In this document: piece by piece, positions 17,936 through 25,896 of the stretch
Layout: each line of letters starts with the position of its first letter
Numbering within the stretch: the stretch's first letter is position 1
Translations under genes and position numbers: made by a program
NCBI GenBank assembly: GCA_029213005.1
Contig: JARGPI010000043.1
Coordinates: 1-46,785 of the forward strand
Origin: Verrucomicrobiales bacterium
Lineage (GTDB): Bacteria; Verrucomicrobiota; Verrucomicrobiia; Verrucomicrobiales; DEV007
Direction of reading: 5' to 3'
Length of the DNA: 46,785 nt
Notes under the pieces: generated by a model
What the model was told of the DNA's origin: nothing
Databases searched by the model: none
Seen by the model: only the letters and a program-made list of their open reading frames with translations

Positions 17936-19072
17936 ATGTTTCGTAATATTCCTTTCGATCGGGTGAATTGGTTCACCAGTTCCTTCCTCATTGTCACTTT
18001 TTTCACTGCCCTGATCGGCACCCCCCTCTATATCATTAAATTCGGTCTCGACCCTCTTTTTGTCGGGATGTTTGTTGCGTATTTCATTCTCACCGCGATG
18101 GGCATCACTCTGGGATACCACCGTCTTTTCGCCCACCGTGCGTTCAAGGCAAAAACTCCGGTCCGCCTTGCCACTCTGATTTTCGGCGCCTGCGCCTTCG
18201 AGGATTCCGCTCTCGACTGGGCTTCCGATCACCGGAATCACCACAAGTTTACCGATGATGATCACGACGATCCTTATTCAATTTCCCGCGGCTTTCTGTG
18301 GGCCCACATCGGCTGGATTTTCTTCAAACTCTATCCCAGAGAATTGAACAACGTCGCTGACCTCCGCAAAGACAAGCTGGTCATGTGGCAGCACAAATAT
18401 CACTACATGATCGGCATCGCGGTCGGTTTTGTTCTTCCCAGTATCATCGGTTACCTTCACTCCGGTTGGGTGGGTGCACTCGGTGGTTTCCTCATCGCCG
18501 GGATTACCCGGGTTGTGGCTGTGCAGCACTGCACCTTTCTCATCAACTCCCTCTGTCACACCATGGGTCGCCAACCTTACTGCTCCAAAGGCAGCGCCCG
18601 CGACAGCCTGTTGATGGCAATTTTCACCTTCGGAGAAGGCTACCACAACTATCACCACACCTTCCAGCACGACTACCGCAACGGTGTTAAGCCGTGGCAG
18701 TGGGATCCTACCAAATGGACCATCTGGACGCTTTCCAAACTGGGTCTTGCCGAAGATCTCCGTGAAGTGGCTCCTGAAAAAATCCTTTTGGCAGAACTCC
18801 GCGAAACCAATCGCAGAGCAGAAGAGCGGCTCAAAATGATCGATCTGAAAAAGGAACAGGGCACGCTCAGCGATTGTCCGGTCCTTCACGCTGCGATCGA
18901 CAAGCTCCGCGCACTTCAGCACAGCCTGCAGGATTGTTACGATGACATTGAGGAATCCTTCAATCAGAGGGTTTCAGTGTCCCGTTACGCTCTGGAAAGA
19001 TCTCGCCTCAGCGCCAGTCAGGTCATCCAGCAGCTGATGAAGGTTGATAGCCTGAAGCCGCTTGCCGCCTGA
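17936..19072 (+). CDS. Membrane acyl-CoA / fatty acid delta-9-type desaturase
   Basis: 378 residues. The di-iron histidine boxes are complete: H62RLFAH67 (HX4H), H99RNHH103 (HX2HH) and H237NYHH241 (HX2HH), with paired membrane segments at about 15-60 and 160-200. This is the acyl-CoA desaturase (SCD-like) type, which puts a cis double bond in fatty acyl chains. The domain ends near residue 280; the last 100 residues (LAELRETNRRAEERLKMIDL and on) are a charged helical, probably coiled-coil, extension not usual in short bacterial members. It is transcribed alone, with a possible operator upstream. Confidence 0.88.
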   Translation: MFRNIPFDRVNWFTSSFLIVTFFTALIGTPLYIIKFGLDPLFVGMFVAYFILTAMGITLGYHRLFAHRAFKAKTPVRLATLIFGACAFEDSALDWASDHRNHHKFTDDDHDDPYSISRGFLWAHIGWIFFKLYPRELNNVADLRKDKLVMWQHKYHYMIGIAVGFVLPSIIGYLHSGWVGALGGFLIAGITRVVAVQHCTFLINSLCHTMGRQPYCSKGSARDSLLMAIFTFGEGYHNYHHTFQHDYRNGVKPWQWDPTKWTIWTLSKLGLAEDLREVAPEKILLAELRETNRRAEERLKMIDLKKEQGTLSDCPVLHAAIDKLRALQHSLQDCYDDIEESFNQRVSVSRYALERSRLSASQVIQQLMKVDSLKPLAA

Positions 19073-19083
19073 CTTTGAACGAA

Positions 19084-19653
19084 TCACTTCCTCTCGATTG
19101 CGATCAGAGAGGGAGGTGAATTTTTCTGGTTCACGAAGCCGTACTCGATCACCGAAAAACAGGTCTGATCGAGAGCTTCGGCCCAGTCTTTAACAGCGCG
19201 GCCTTCCTCCGGACCTCCAGGATGGCCGGTGTAGACAGCAATCGTGATCATTCCGCCCGGTAAAAGTCTTTCCGCCATTTGTCCGAGAGCGGCAATCGTG
19301 GAATCCGGGAGAGTGATAATATGCTTCTCATTCCCGGGGAGATAACCAAGGTTGAACATCGCGGCCTTTGCCGAATCTTCGAGATAGGTCCCAATCTCCT
19401 CGTGACCCGCGTGATGAAGCGCCACCTGAGGCAAACTGGCGGTTTTTTCCCGGGTAGTCGCGATCGCCGACTCTTGAATATCGAAGCCCAGCACGGAACC
19501 CTCCGGTCCGACCAGCTTGGCAAGAAAAAGGGTATCGTGCCCGTTTCCCACGGTGGCATCGACCACGGTATCTCCCGGCCCAACCCGCGACTGGATCAAC
19601 CACTGGGAAAATTGCACCGCTCTGGGGAGATGTTTTACAAAAGGATTCGTCAT
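19084..19653 (-). CDS. mnmM: tRNA 5-aminomethyl-2-thiouridine methyltransferase MnmM (YtqB family)
   Basis: 189 residues, class I SAM-dependent fold. The SAM loop is VVDATVGNGHDTLFLA; the family-specific blocks are FNLGYLPGNEKHIITLPDST, IAVYTGHPGGPEEG and the C-terminal NQKNSPPSLIAIE, which fit the YtqB/MnmM family closely. In that family the enzyme methylates nm5(s2)U34 to mnm5(s2)U34 in the wobble position of tRNAs for Lys, Glu, Gln and others. The gene starts 3 bases after the stop of an FAD oxidoreductase resembling the oxidase half of MnmC, which supports the same pathway. Confidence 0.82.
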   Translation of the reverse strand: MTNPFVKHLPRAVQFSQWLIQSRVGPGDTVVDATVGNGHDTLFLAKLVGPEGSVLGFDIQESAIATTREKTASLPQVALHHAGHEEIGTYLEDSAKAAMFNLGYLPGNEKHIITLPDSTIAALGQMAERLLPGGMITIAVYTGHPGGPEEGRAVKDWAEALDQTCFSVIEYGFVNQKNSPPSLIAIERK

Positions 19654-19656
19654 TTC

Positions 19657-20718
19657 CTACCACTCAAATTGCACCTGAATGTCGTTAACCCGGGGAACCG
19701 GCTTACCTTCGGTAAGGTGCTCGACCAGCGCAAGCGTCCTGGCCGGGGCATTGAGAACTCCTTTGGAACCGAGGCCGTTGAAATAGACGATGTCGTTCAC
19801 TTCCGGATGTCGCCCCATAAAGACCTGACTTCGTTTGATGATGGGACGAATCGCGGATTGATGATCGATCACCTCGAAGTCCTCTTTTAAGATCACACGG
19901 ATTTTTTCCTCCACTTCCGCCCGACCTTTCTTCGTGGGATATTCATCGAGGTAATGATGATCGTAACTTGAACCGCCCCGGAATTCGCCGTTCCCGAGCG
20001 GCAAAATCCAACCGTTCCGGTTGATGATCCGACTTTCGCCTTCCGGCAATTTTGCGCGGCACCTCAGAATGTCACCCCGTGCGTTATTCATCGGAATCCG
20101 GCCGAAAAAGTGATTATTCACGCCCTTCCAGCCTTCGCAGAAAATAATGTTTTGAGCCGTAATATTCCGCCACTGCACACCGCCGTTGGGAAGACACTGC
20201 ACGTCCCTCGATTTGACCGTCCCCACGGCATAAGCGAGCCGTTCGAGAAGGTATTGGCGGATTCCCTCCACGAAAGCCGCAACATTCAACCACCCGCCAT
20301 TTTTGACCTCAATTCCGCCGAAGGGCGCATTGATCAGGCTTTGATCAATCTCAAGTTTTTCGGCAAAGGATTCGTAACGAGACTTTTGACCGGGATCCGA
20401 AAGCCGTTTCGCCCACTTTTCGATATCCCGTTTCCCTCCAAAAAGGCGGGCAATTCTGAGATGATGAAAATATTGCTGACCCAATTCCTCCTCAATATCC
20501 CAGTAAACCTGTTTTGCAAAAGTCAGCGTTTCTTCGATGCCTTCCGGCAGTGAGTATTGCTGCCCGGAAACCGGAGTCACCAAACCGGCGGCAACTTTCG
20601 AAGAAGTGACAGCCTCGTCCCGGTCCACGACCAGCACCTTCCTCCCCCGTTGCAGCAGGTGCCAGGCGAGTAGTGATCCGGCCAAACCCTGGCCTACGAT
20701 GATATGATCCACTTTCAC
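19657..20718 (-). CDS. FAD-dependent oxidoreductase, MnmC oxidase-domain-like
   Basis: 353 residues of the DAO (D-amino-acid oxidase-like) family. The N-terminus has the dinucleotide-binding fingerprint HIIVGQGLAGSLLAWHLLQR and VLVVDRD; the C-terminus has YFNGLGSKGVLNAPARTLAL, similar to the end of the MnmC(o) domain and glycine-oxidase relatives. With MnmM encoded 3 bases downstream, the likely reaction is oxidative removal of the carboxymethyl group from cmnm5(s2)U34 to give nm5(s2)U34. In E. coli both steps are done by the fused MnmC; here they would be separate, with an unrelated methyltransferase. The role is inferred from context; a generic amine oxidase remains possible. Confidence 0.72.
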   Translation of the reverse strand: MKVDHIIVGQGLAGSLLAWHLLQRGRKVLVVDRDEAVTSSKVAAGLVTPVSGQQYSLPEGIEETLTFAKQVYWDIEEELGQQYFHHLRIARLFGGKRDIEKWAKRLSDPGQKSRYESFAEKLEIDQSLINAPFGGIEVKNGGWLNVAAFVEGIRQYLLERLAYAVGTVKSRDVQCLPNGGVQWRNITAQNIIFCEGWKGVNNHFFGRIPMNNARGDILRCRAKLPEGESRIINRNGWILPLGNGEFRGGSSYDHHYLDEYPTKKGRAEVEEKIRVILKEDFEVIDHQSAIRPIIKRSQVFMGRHPEVNDIVYFNGLGSKGVLNAPARTLALVEHLTEGKPVPRVNDIQVQFEW

Positions 20719-20733
20719 AACCCGTTCTTACGC

Positions 20734-20768
20734 TGTACCGGGTACAATCTCAAACGGTACCCTGTACA
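20734..20768. repeat. Paired palindrome, site 3
   Basis: TGTACCGGGTACA at 20734-20746, spacer ATCTCAAAC, then GGTACCCTGTACA at 20756-20768. The spacer is identical to that of site 1, 20 kb away. The second copy has one arm mismatch. It lies 10 bases after the stop of the ATP-grasp gene (minus strand) and 15 bases upstream of the FAD oxidoreductase start, inside the minus-strand gene run. Confidence 0.85.
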
Positions 20769-20778
20769 GTCAGCCCCA

Positions 20779-21849
20779 TCACCCGGTAAAAGACCGGAAC
20801 TCAGCGGTATAGGTATCGTCACCTTCGGAGATCACATAGGGAATCAAATCGCCAAAGGCATTAACTTCCGCCACCGCCAAGCGTTTCTGCGAGGAACTGA
20901 TCATCAGGTCGACCGCGATATAGTGACATTTCGGGAAGGCGGCTGCCGCCTGCTCACAGGTTTTGAGAGCCCCTTCCCAGATTTCCCCGCCCAGCTTCGA
21001 TTTCAGCTCCTCGAGGACACCCCGCTCGTTTCCGAGATGAAGATTGGTAATCGGCGACTGGCTGGTTCGCACCACCACATGCCGGGCCCTTCCTGCGATC
21101 AGCAAAACCCGAAGGTCGTAGACTTTTCCGTTGATCGAATCTTTAGGAAACCATTTTTCGGCGAACACGTTTTCCTGACAAAGCTGATCGACCAATTGCC
21201 GGATCACGAGAGGATCCCGATAGCGGCGAAGCTTCAGAGAATTGTAGATTCTCGAATTTTCCGGGATGTAATTAGCCGAAGTGGTGGCGAGGATTCGGGT
21301 GGGCGATGCCGATTGAATCGCGACCACTCCGGAGGCGGATGAGGAATGACAGGGTTTCAGGAAAATCCTTCGCGACGAAGTTGATTCCATCAAATGAACC
21401 AGATGATCAAAGGACTCGACTCTCCCCAGAATCTCGGGAACCGGAATGGAAGCCTTTTTGAGGTGTTGCTGGGAGGAGTATTTGTCGAACACAGCAGCAA
21501 TCTCGTCCGGATGGTTCATAAATCGCGCGCCGGGAAAGGCGGTTTTAATTTCCCCAAGGACATCGACCAACCCCGCATACCAGGCCACTTGATGATAGAG
21601 GCGCCCCCGATCATAAGTCAGGCCGCGTGGCCCGCCTCCCCTCTCAATCAAGAGCCGTTCGACATCGAAATTTTCGCCGGGGGATTCGATTCGGATAACA
21701 TCCGCCGGACCGGGCCTGAACTCAGCTTCTCCCTCGAGCAAGCTTTTCCAGGAAATTTCAATGGCGGGAGCCAACTGCAACCTCTCCAGAGCCTCCCTGA
21801 CGAACTGGGCCCGTCGGTTTTCCGGATTACAGATGTGATAGTATTTCAC
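20779..21849 (-). CDS. ATP-grasp family protein (STM4014-like)
   Basis: 356 residues. An N-terminal alpha/beta part (NPENRRAQFVREALERLQ) is followed by an ATP-grasp-like region: RIFLKPCHSSSASGVVAIQS (nucleotide-binding Lys and small-residue loop), VYDLRVLLIAGRARHVVVRT, and CHYIAVDLMISSSQKRLAVA with VNAFGD (the metal-binding Asp/Asn part). The overall pattern resembles the STM4014 family, whose members sit beside STM4011-STM4013 proteins of unknown function; none of those partners is here. It probably ligates an amino or carboxyl compound. The start overlaps the stop of the upstream amidotransferase gene by 4 bases, suggesting coupled translation. Confidence 0.6.
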   Translation of the reverse strand: MKYYHICNPENRRAQFVREALERLQLAPAIEISWKSLLEGEAEFRPGPADVIRIESPGENFDVERLLIERGGGPRGLTYDRGRLYHQVAWYAGLVDVLGEIKTAFPGARFMNHPDEIAAVFDKYSSQQHLKKASIPVPEILGRVESFDHLVHLMESTSSRRIFLKPCHSSSASGVVAIQSASPTRILATTSANYIPENSRIYNSLKLRRYRDPLVIRQLVDQLCQENVFAEKWFPKDSINGKVYDLRVLLIAGRARHVVVRTSQSPITNLHLGNERGVLEELKSKLGGEIWEGALKTCEQAAAAFPKCHYIAVDLMISSSQKRLAVAEVNAFGDLIPYVISEGDDTYTAEFRSFTG

Positions 21850-22595
21850 TTCGCTACCGGTGTTTTCTGCGACGCCGCTTCAATGAAGCTGGAAAAGAGC
21901 TTTTTCTGATCAATATCCTCGCTCATTCGTTCGGGATGCCACTGAACGCCGACCACGAAGCGGTCACTCATCAATTCGATAGCCTCCACCACTCCATCCG
22001 GAGCCCGCGCAGCGATAGCGAGACCTTCACCAACTTCCTTGACCGCCTGATGATGGCTGGAATTGACCTCGGCCTCCCGCTTTTCAAAAATAGCCGCCAG
22101 TTTGGCGTTTTCTTCAAAAGTAACCGGGTGGCCTTCGCGGTGATTAGATCCCACCTCCGATGGAATATCCTGAATCAGGCTGCCGCCCTGAACGACATTT
22201 AACAACTGACAGCCCAGACAAACGCCGAGAAGCGGCTTTTCGGTCTCTTTGATCCAGCGCTTCGTCAGCTCATACTCGAAGGCGAGCCTCTCGTCGGATA
22301 CCAGTTTAACGGTGGGGTGCACCTCCTCGTCACCATACATCGAAGGGGGTAGATCAGCTCCACCGGGTAGGACCAGTCCGTCCAGTTTTGCGAGGTGGTC
22401 CGGGATTTGGTTGCGGTCGTAGCTCAGCATGACCACCCGACCTCCCGCCGCGTTGATCGCTTCGGCATAACTGACGACGCTCGTGCCCGAGATTCCAATC
22501 AGCGGTCTGTCGTCGAACACCGGCCTGAGGAAGATCAAACCCAGCACCGCGAGTCCGATAACGGCTACTCTTCTGTAGATTTTAGCTTCACTCAT
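21846..22595 (-). CDS. Class I glutamine amidotransferase-like hydrolase (peptidase C26), membrane anchored
   Basis: 249 residues. An N-terminal hydrophobic helix (about 9-24, VAVIGLAVLGLIFLRP) would anchor the protein or export it. The rest is a gamma-glutamyl hydrolase / PuuD-like class I GATase fold: LDGLVLPGGADLPP, nucleophile Cys126 in LLGVCLGCQLLNVVQGGSL, and His220/Glu222 in VQWHPE. Family members cleave gamma-glutamyl bonds. The usual N-terminal segment between the first strand and first helix is short (GISGTSVVSYAEAI). It is flanked by an HExxH protein and an ATP-grasp protein in the same direction; a common substrate is possible but unproven. Confidence 0.8.
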   Translation of the reverse strand: MSEAKIYRRVAVIGLAVLGLIFLRPVFDDRPLIGISGTSVVSYAEAINAAGGRVVMLSYDRNQIPDHLAKLDGLVLPGGADLPPSMYGDEEVHPTVKLVSDERLAFEYELTKRWIKETEKPLLGVCLGCQLLNVVQGGSLIQDIPSEVGSNHREGHPVTFEENAKLAAIFEKREAEVNSSHHQAVKEVGEGLAIAARAPDGVVEAIELMSDRFVVGVQWHPERMSEDIDQKKLFSSFIEAASQKTPVAK

Positions 22596-22604
22596 ACGAA
22601 CCGC

Positions 22605-23084
22605 TCATCGATCGGGCGGTCGATTATACGGAATGGCTGCCCCGCGAGCTTCGTGCTCCATTTCAGCGTTCCAATAACCGTCCCGAAAACATTCTTCCAA
22701 ATATTCGACGAGAAACGGACGAATGCCACCGTAACGTTCATACTGAGCCACGTGAACCAATTCGTGAACGAGGAGCGACGGATCGGTCCGGCACTCTTTG
22801 CTCAGATAAATGCCATGCCCTGCGGCGAGCCCGATCGGCGCAATGGGATACCTGATCAGATCGGCGAAATAATTCAGTAACGGGGAGCCCGGCAGCGGGA
22901 CGACGGACACATAGAGCAGCCTCACTTTCTCCACATCCTGCACCCCGACGCTGGCAGCCCAGCTCGCTTCCAGCTCCGACAACCTGACGCCCTCGTTGAG
23001 GATACGGCGCTCCTGACGTGCCACCCACCACGAAGCGTAGGGGAGAAACAGCTTTATGAACCAGGTACGGAATGTCGTTGACAT
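22605..23084 (-). CDS. Small HExxH putative metallopeptidase
   Basis: 159 residues. The motif H107ELVHVAQYE is a zinc-binding HExxH followed by the pattern seen in DUF4157-like proteins, and a downstream acidic stretch (EMEHEARGAA) could give the third ligand. An N-terminal amphipathic or membrane-associated helix (RTWFIKLFLPYASWWVARQ) is present; there is no clear signal peptide. The gene starts 1 base after the alcohol dehydrogenase stop and ends 9 bases before the C26 hydrolase, so it is translated as part of that operon. Substrate unknown. Confidence 0.6.
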   Translation of the reverse strand: MSTTFRTWFIKLFLPYASWWVARQERRILNEGVRLSELEASWAASVGVQDVEKVRLLYVSVVPLPGSPLLNYFADLIRYPIAPIGLAAGHGIYLSKECRTDPSLLVHELVHVAQYERYGGIRPFLVEYLEECFRDGYWNAEMEHEARGAAIPYNRPPDR

Positions 23085-23085
23085 C

Positions 23086-24219
23086 TCAAGTTTGCGGAAG
23101 AATCAGACTGCGAGCCACCTCACCCTTTTCAAGGGCTTCGTAGGCTTCGTTGATTTCGGAAAGTGGGTAAGTTTTAGTCAATAATGGTTCAAGTTCAATA
23201 ATTCCTGATCGACTCAATTCCATCAGTTTGGGAAGATCGATACGTGGGCGGGTCGACCCGTAGATAGATCCTTTTAAAGTTTTTTCTGCATAGACGAGAG
23301 AATTGATATTGATCTTAGATCGCTCATCCGGTCCGGCAATCCCGACCACCACGCAAGTGCCTCCTTTTTTCACCGAATCGTAGGCCTGCTCGACGGTCGA
23401 CGCCATTCCGATCGCCTCGAAGGAGAAGTCGACGCCACGGCCGTCTGTGAGTTTCATAATTTCAGCCACGGGATCTCCGTCCTTTGGATTCACAAAATGG
23501 GTTGCCCCCAACGATTCGGCATACGCCTGTTTCGAAGCAAAGGTATCAACTGCGATGATCCGGGTTGCACCGGCGATACGGGCGCTTTGAATCACATTCA
23601 GCCCGATGCCACCGGCCCCGAAGACCGCGACCGTACTCCCCGGTTTGACCTCTGCTGTAGCAAAAACCGCGCCAAAACCGGTGATGACACCACAACTGAT
23701 CAGAGCCGCCTGTTCGAGGGGAAATTCCGGATCAATTTTGACAACCGCACCTTCCGGCATCGTAGAGAGCTGGGAAAATGTCGAAACTCCGGCGTAGTGG
23801 CGAATCGAATCTCCCTTTTCATTGCGAAAACGGGTCTTCCCGTCCGGCATCAAACCGGTGAACCGCATCTTTGTCCCCACATCGCAGAGGGCGGGACGCC
23901 CGCTCAGGCAATACTCGCAGACTCCGCAAGACATCCGCCAGATCGGGATGACATGATCGCCCGGTTTGACGGAATCGACATATTCCCCCACCGCCTCGAC
24001 AACACCTGATCCTTCGTGGCCTAAAATGATCGGCATATTCATCGCCAGATCGCCTTTCATTACGTGGAGATCGCTGTGACAAACTCCAGCCGCGTGCATG
24101 CGAACCTGGACTTCACCGACTTGAGGCGGCAGCACCTCAACTTCCTCAATGCGAAGTCGTTCTTTCGGTGAGTAGAGTACAGCAGCAAGGGCTTTCATAT
24201 TTTGACCATCAGTTTCCAT
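23086..24219 (-). CDS. Zinc-dependent alcohol dehydrogenase (MDR superfamily)
   Basis: 377 residues. Catalytic zinc ligands Cys47 (GVCHSDLH), His68-Glu69 (LGHEGSGVVEAVG) and the cysteine in LISCGVITGFG are present. The structural zinc lobe has Cys98, 101, 104 and 112 (CGVCEYC...C). The Rossmann part shows VAVFGAGGIGLNVIQSARIA and AVDTF, where the Asp points to NAD rather than NADP. It belongs to the class III-like / Zn-dependent ADH group. I kept the ATG at 24219 because GGGGTGG precedes it; the ATG at 24198 would give a more typical N-terminus. First gene of the minus-strand run. Confidence 0.85.
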   Translation of the reverse strand: METDGQNMKALAAVLYSPKERLRIEEVEVLPPQVGEVQVRMHAAGVCHSDLHVMKGDLAMNMPIILGHEGSGVVEAVGEYVDSVKPGDHVIPIWRMSCGVCEYCLSGRPALCDVGTKMRFTGLMPDGKTRFRNEKGDSIRHYAGVSTFSQLSTMPEGAVVKIDPEFPLEQAALISCGVITGFGAVFATAEVKPGSTVAVFGAGGIGLNVIQSARIAGATRIIAVDTFASKQAYAESLGATHFVNPKDGDPVAEIMKLTDGRGVDFSFEAIGMASTVEQAYDSVKKGGTCVVVGIAGPDERSKININSLVYAEKTLKGSIYGSTRPRIDLPKLMELSRSGIIELEPLLTKTYPLSEINEAYEALEKGEVARSLILPQT

Positions 24220-24402
24220 CGTCTTACCACCCCGTAAAGGATGTTTTCAGTCTCCGGTCATCAAATAAAGCGTTGCGATAACGAATCTTTGGCCAAATAT
24301 CGGACATTTTCTATCGTTTCCAGATGTATGGGAGAACTCCAGCTTGAGTCACGGCCAAGATCGGGGTAGTTATGTGTTGTTATTGATCAAGGTTTCGTGA
24401 TT
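24220..24402. promoter_or_regulatory. Divergent intergenic region (ADH / PPIase operons)
   Basis: 183 bases between divergent operons. A weak candidate for the plus strand is TTGAGT near 24344 with TAGTTA 17 bases later, close to the PPIase start; the -10 matches the consensus poorly. No clear box was seen for the dehydrogenase. No hairpin or repeat was found. Confidence 0.3.
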
Positions 24403-25389
24403 ATGAAAAAGAGATTGTTTTGTATTTATTTAGGATTGGTGGCGATCGCTTTGCCACAGTCCGGTTTCGCCGCCCCCACCGAATTAAACGGTCTTAAAGC
24501 AGTCGTAAACGGGGAGCCGATCACTCAGGTTGATTTGAACGAAGCGGTTCGGACCCAGGTTCAGATGTATCTGATGAAGAACAAAGGAATGGTTTCCGCA
24601 TCTCAGGCCGAAAGGGATATCCGCAAAATGGAGGAAAATGCCCTCAATGACCTGATTGACCGGAAATTGATTCTCAGTGAATTCAAAACCATGGGTGGAG
24701 AAATTCAGCCCAAATATATTGATGAAGCGGTGGATCGCTTCGTAAAAGGTCGTTTCGGCGGTGACCGGGACAAATTCCTTAAGCAGCTTTCCGAACAGGG
24801 CATCACACTGAACCAGTTTCGCGAAGTGCAGCGTGACCAGATCGCCGTTCAGGCGCTGCAGGGCCGCCACAGCTCGCGTCCCGGCAGCAACTTCAGCCTT
24901 CCGCATGAGAGACGCGAAGTTTACAATGAAATCAAAAACGAGTTTGCTTCCGAAGGGAAATTAAAGCTGAGAATGCTGTCGATCCCGAAAGTGACTCAGT
25001 TCAATAGCGCGTCTGAACAGGAGGCGCTGATTAAGTCGGTTCGCACCAAAATTTTGAAGGGATCCAGCTTCAGCTCGATGGCCAAAGAACATTCCAAAGA
25101 CAGCTTTGCCTCCAAGGGCGGTTATGTGGGAGAAATCGGCCGTTCCACGCTTAATGCCAGACTCACTCAAATTGCCTACAGCCTACCCAGCGGAAAAGTT
25201 TCCGAGGTGATCGACGACGGCCCGTCCTGGCGTCTCATGTATGTTGATGGGCGGACCGGGCAGAAAGTTCCCAGTCAGAAAGAAATCGAAGACGAAGTGG
25301 AAAAGAGACTCGCTGTGAAGAAGCGCCAGGCCAACATGGACAGCTGGCTCAAAAAACTTCGTCGCGACGCGAATGTCCGCATCTTTTAA
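24403..25389 (+). CDS. Periplasmic SurA-like peptidyl-prolyl isomerase (parvulin)
   Basis: 328 residues from the ATG at 24403 (a GTG lies two codons earlier). Signal peptide MKKRLFCIYLGLVAIALPQS..., ending near GFAA. An N-terminal SurA-like chaperone domain (VNGEPITQVDLNEAV; NALNDLIDRKLILSEF) is followed by one parvulin domain (about 195-295) with FSSMAKEHSKDSFASKGGYV, GEIGRSTLNARLTQIAYSLP and SGKVSEVIDDGPSWRLMYVD. It should help fold outer-membrane proteins. It begins a five-gene plus-strand operon with CoaX and a ROK kinase. Confidence 0.85.
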   Translation: MKKRLFCIYLGLVAIALPQSGFAAPTELNGLKAVVNGEPITQVDLNEAVRTQVQMYLMKNKGMVSASQAERDIRKMEENALNDLIDRKLILSEFKTMGGEIQPKYIDEAVDRFVKGRFGGDRDKFLKQLSEQGITLNQFREVQRDQIAVQALQGRHSSRPGSNFSLPHERREVYNEIKNEFASEGKLKLRMLSIPKVTQFNSASEQEALIKSVRTKILKGSSFSSMAKEHSKDSFASKGGYVGEIGRSTLNARLTQIAYSLPSGKVSEVIDDGPSWRLMYVDGRTGQKVPSQKEIEDEVEKRLAVKKRQANMDSWLKKLRRDANVRIF

Positions 25390-25416
25390 TTTGCCCTCCG
25401 GGCTCGCCTCCACGCT

Positions 25417-25890
25417 ATGTCCACAATCCTGAAACGATTCGAGATTTGGATACTTCTAGTCCTGGTTTTTGCCGGGATCTGGTGGGCATTTCAAGCAGAA
25501 CCGGTATCAACCGCTTCCACGACTCCCACAAAGGGCAAAGAGCCGGTCACCACTGCGATCCAACCCTCTCCGGAGGCGGATTCGCTGATCGAGGTGAAAA
25601 AGGTGAATCTCACTTCAACCGATCAGGGAACCGTAATCGAATTGACCCTTTTCGGCCGCTCAGGAACCGATACACCGGTTGCACTGGGACATGATACTCT
25701 CGGCCTTCATACCGCAGAGGGGGAAGGAGTTGATCGCTTTTTTCTGCCTTTTGATCCCGATCCCCTGTTATCAGCGGACGAGAAATCGCTGGTGACCTTG
25801 AAGTACTGGCTGAAAGCCCCGGTTGATGTTCTCTGGCTTACCTATCGGGATCAAACCCTGAAGGTGGAAATTCCGGGCGTTTCAATCTGA
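25417..25890 (+). CDS. Single-pass membrane protein of unknown function
   Basis: 157 residues. One N-terminal membrane helix (about 9-27, FEIWILLVLVFAGIWWAFQA), a Thr/Pro-rich linker to residue 55, and an exported beta-rich domain (IEVKKVNLTSTDQGTVIELT; LKYWLKAPVDVLWLTYRDQT). I do not recognise the family. It lies 27 bases after the PPIase and 6 bases before CoaX, so it is surely co-transcribed. Confidence 0.65.
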   Translation: MSTILKRFEIWILLVLVFAGIWWAFQAEPVSTASTTPTKGKEPVTTAIQPSPEADSLIEVKKVNLTSTDQGTVIELTLFGRSGTDTPVALGHDTLGLHTAEGEGVDRFFLPFDPDPLLSADEKSLVTLKYWLKAPVDVLWLTYRDQTLKVEIPGVSI

Positions 25891-25896
25891 TCGAGT

